Shown here: one piece after another, positions 13,445-13,886 of the stretch
Layout: the number at the start of each line of letters is the position of its first letter
How positions within the stretch are numbered: the first letter of the stretch is position 1
Source of the DNA: CAZCZR01 sp964503455
GTDB taxonomy: Bacteria; Bacillota; Clostridia; UBA1381
Direction: 5' to 3'
Length of the DNA stretch: 13,886 nucleotides
Assembly: GCA_964503455.1 (NCBI GenBank)
Contig: CAZCZR010000046.1
Span: 1-13,886, forward strand
Program-made: the position numbers and the translations under genes
Notes under the pieces: model-generated
Seen by the model: only the letters and a program-made list of their open reading frames with translations
Databases searched by the model: none
Told to the model about the DNA's origin: nothing

Positions 13445-13886
13445 CGTCTTTTTTCTGCTTCACCCAGCCTACGGTAAAAAGAATCATGCCTCCGAGCGCA
13501 AGGATCGGCACCGGCCACCATGTCAGACCTGTCTGCGGCAGCTTTTCGCTTTCGGCGGTTTCAGCGGCATTATCGGTATCGTTCGAGGGTTCGCTTGCGG
13601 TATCACCGCTGTAAGGCGTACTTTCGGAAGCGTCCGGCAGCTCGGGTATATTCGGGTATGATGTATTCTCCGGCACAGCTGTCGCGCTTTCTGCGGGCGC
13701 ATTTGTAGCGCCGCCGGGAGGCTCCGTCGCATTTTCTGCGGGAGGCTCGGTTACCGTACCGCCATAAGGCATATCGGTCGCGCTGCCGCTTGGAGGAGCT
13801 GTCACGCTGCCGCCGGGAGGAGCTGTCGCAATACTGCCGGGGGATGTCGTCGGTCTGATTCCGGGCGTATCTGTAGCGCCGCCGGA
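13425..13886 (-). CDS. LPQTG-anchored surface protein (C-terminal part; gene begins beyond the window)
   Basis: A cell-wall protein whose N-terminal domain lies beyond the right edge. The C-terminus carries a complete sorting signal: LPQTG (13527-13541), a hydrophobic stretch WWPVPILALGGMILFTVGW, and a charged KQKKDGEGDEK tail. Before it lies a Ser/Thr/Asp/Glu-rich linker (about 13542-13661) and then an octapeptide-like repeat stalk rich in Thr, Pro, Gly, Ala and Ser, which runs to the edge. The frame is open throughout the 153 visible codons; the GTG codon at 13805 is inside the repeat and not a true start. It lies directly upstream of the sortase, which overlaps its end, so it is the likely substrate. 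The function of the missing N-terminal domain is unknown. The start, signal peptide and promoter are outside the window. Confidence 0.9.
   Translation of the reverse strand, partial: SGGATDTPGIRPTTSPGSIATAPPGGSVTAPPSGSATDMPYGGTVTEPPAENATEPPGGATNAPAESATAVPENTSYPNIPELPDASESTPYSGDTASEPSNDTDNAAETAESEKLPQTGLTWWPVPILALGGMILFTVGWVKQKKDGEGDEK
13662..13886 (-). repeat. Degenerate octapeptide-coding repeats in the surface protein stalk
   Basis: About nine or ten units of 7-9 residues follow a loose [A/V]-T-x-x-P-x-x-[G/S/N] pattern, for example VTAPPSGS, VTEPPAEN, ATEPPGG and ATNAPAES. At the DNA level some units are near-identical (shared gccgccgggaggagctgtc-type blocks on the plus strand), while others have diverged. 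The array continues past the window edge. Such stalks span the peptidoglycan and often vary in copy number. Confidence 0.8.

Noticed and set aside
13662..13886. Short spaced DNA repeats that might suggest a CRISPR array.
   Set aside because: The units keep a reading frame, are degenerate, and have no unique spacers of constant length. They are coding repeats of a surface protein.

Overview
The window looks like chromosomal DNA from a spore-forming, low-to-mid-GC Firmicute of class Clostridia, probably a gut-type Oscillospirales or Lachnospirales relative. The reasons are a complete spoIIA operon (spoIIAA-spoIIAB-sigF), strong GGAGG ribosome sites, a clostridial-style type IIA topoisomerase pair, a CuAO-N/DHHW envelope protein, and a sortase with an LPXTG protein. 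No tRNA, rRNA, CRISPR array, transposase, integrase or phage gene is visible. Codon use looks even throughout, so I see no sign of recent transfer. No stretch of 300 bases or more lacks a gene.

Layout. (1) 1-1450: the 3' part of rpsB (ribosomal protein S2), complete tsf (EF-Ts), and a clear rho-independent terminator. (2) 1530-3118: the spoIIA operon, behind a possible sigma-H-like promoter. It encodes the anti-anti-sigma factor, the anti-sigma kinase and sigma-F; spoIIAB is joined to spoIIAA by a Shine-Dalgarno that ends just before the spoIIAA stop, and sigF overlaps spoIIAB by 11 bp. (3) 3146-4923: a two-gene unit with its own near-consensus sigma-A promoter. It encodes a small coiled-coil/zinc-ribbon protein and a large acidic coiled-coil protein with a C-terminal membrane anchor, and ends in a hairpin. 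Neither function is recognised. (4) 4962-12797: five closely packed plus-strand genes with gaps of 15-33 nt and no internal terminator: a secreted DHHW-family protein with a copper-amine-oxidase-type N-domain, a topoisomerase IV-like B subunit, its A subunit, citrate synthase, and a WecG/TagA/CpsF glycosyltransferase. (5) 12824-13886, minus strand: a sortase whose start overlaps the 3' end of an LPQTG-anchored surface protein. The surface protein has a Thr/Pro/Gly-rich octapeptide stalk and runs off the right edge.

How the parts work together. SpoIIAA, SpoIIAB and sigma-F form the classic partner switch that activates sigma-F in the forespore. The sortase very probably attaches its neighbouring LPQTG protein to the cell wall. 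The large plus-strand cluster mixes chromosome topology, central carbon metabolism and envelope genes; that may be only a shared transcript.

Most of the window is ordinary core genome. Points worth a second look are a possible beta-clamp-binding peptide (QMTLF) at the very C-terminus of the topoisomerase A subunit; an Ala at the usual quinolone-contact Ser in that subunit; unusual ATPase and Toprim motifs in the B subunit; the uncharacterised zinc-ribbon/tail-anchored pair and the palindrome over its promoter; the CuAO-N plus DHHW fusion; and the octapeptide repeat stalk. I do not see a clearly new multi-gene defence or mobile system.
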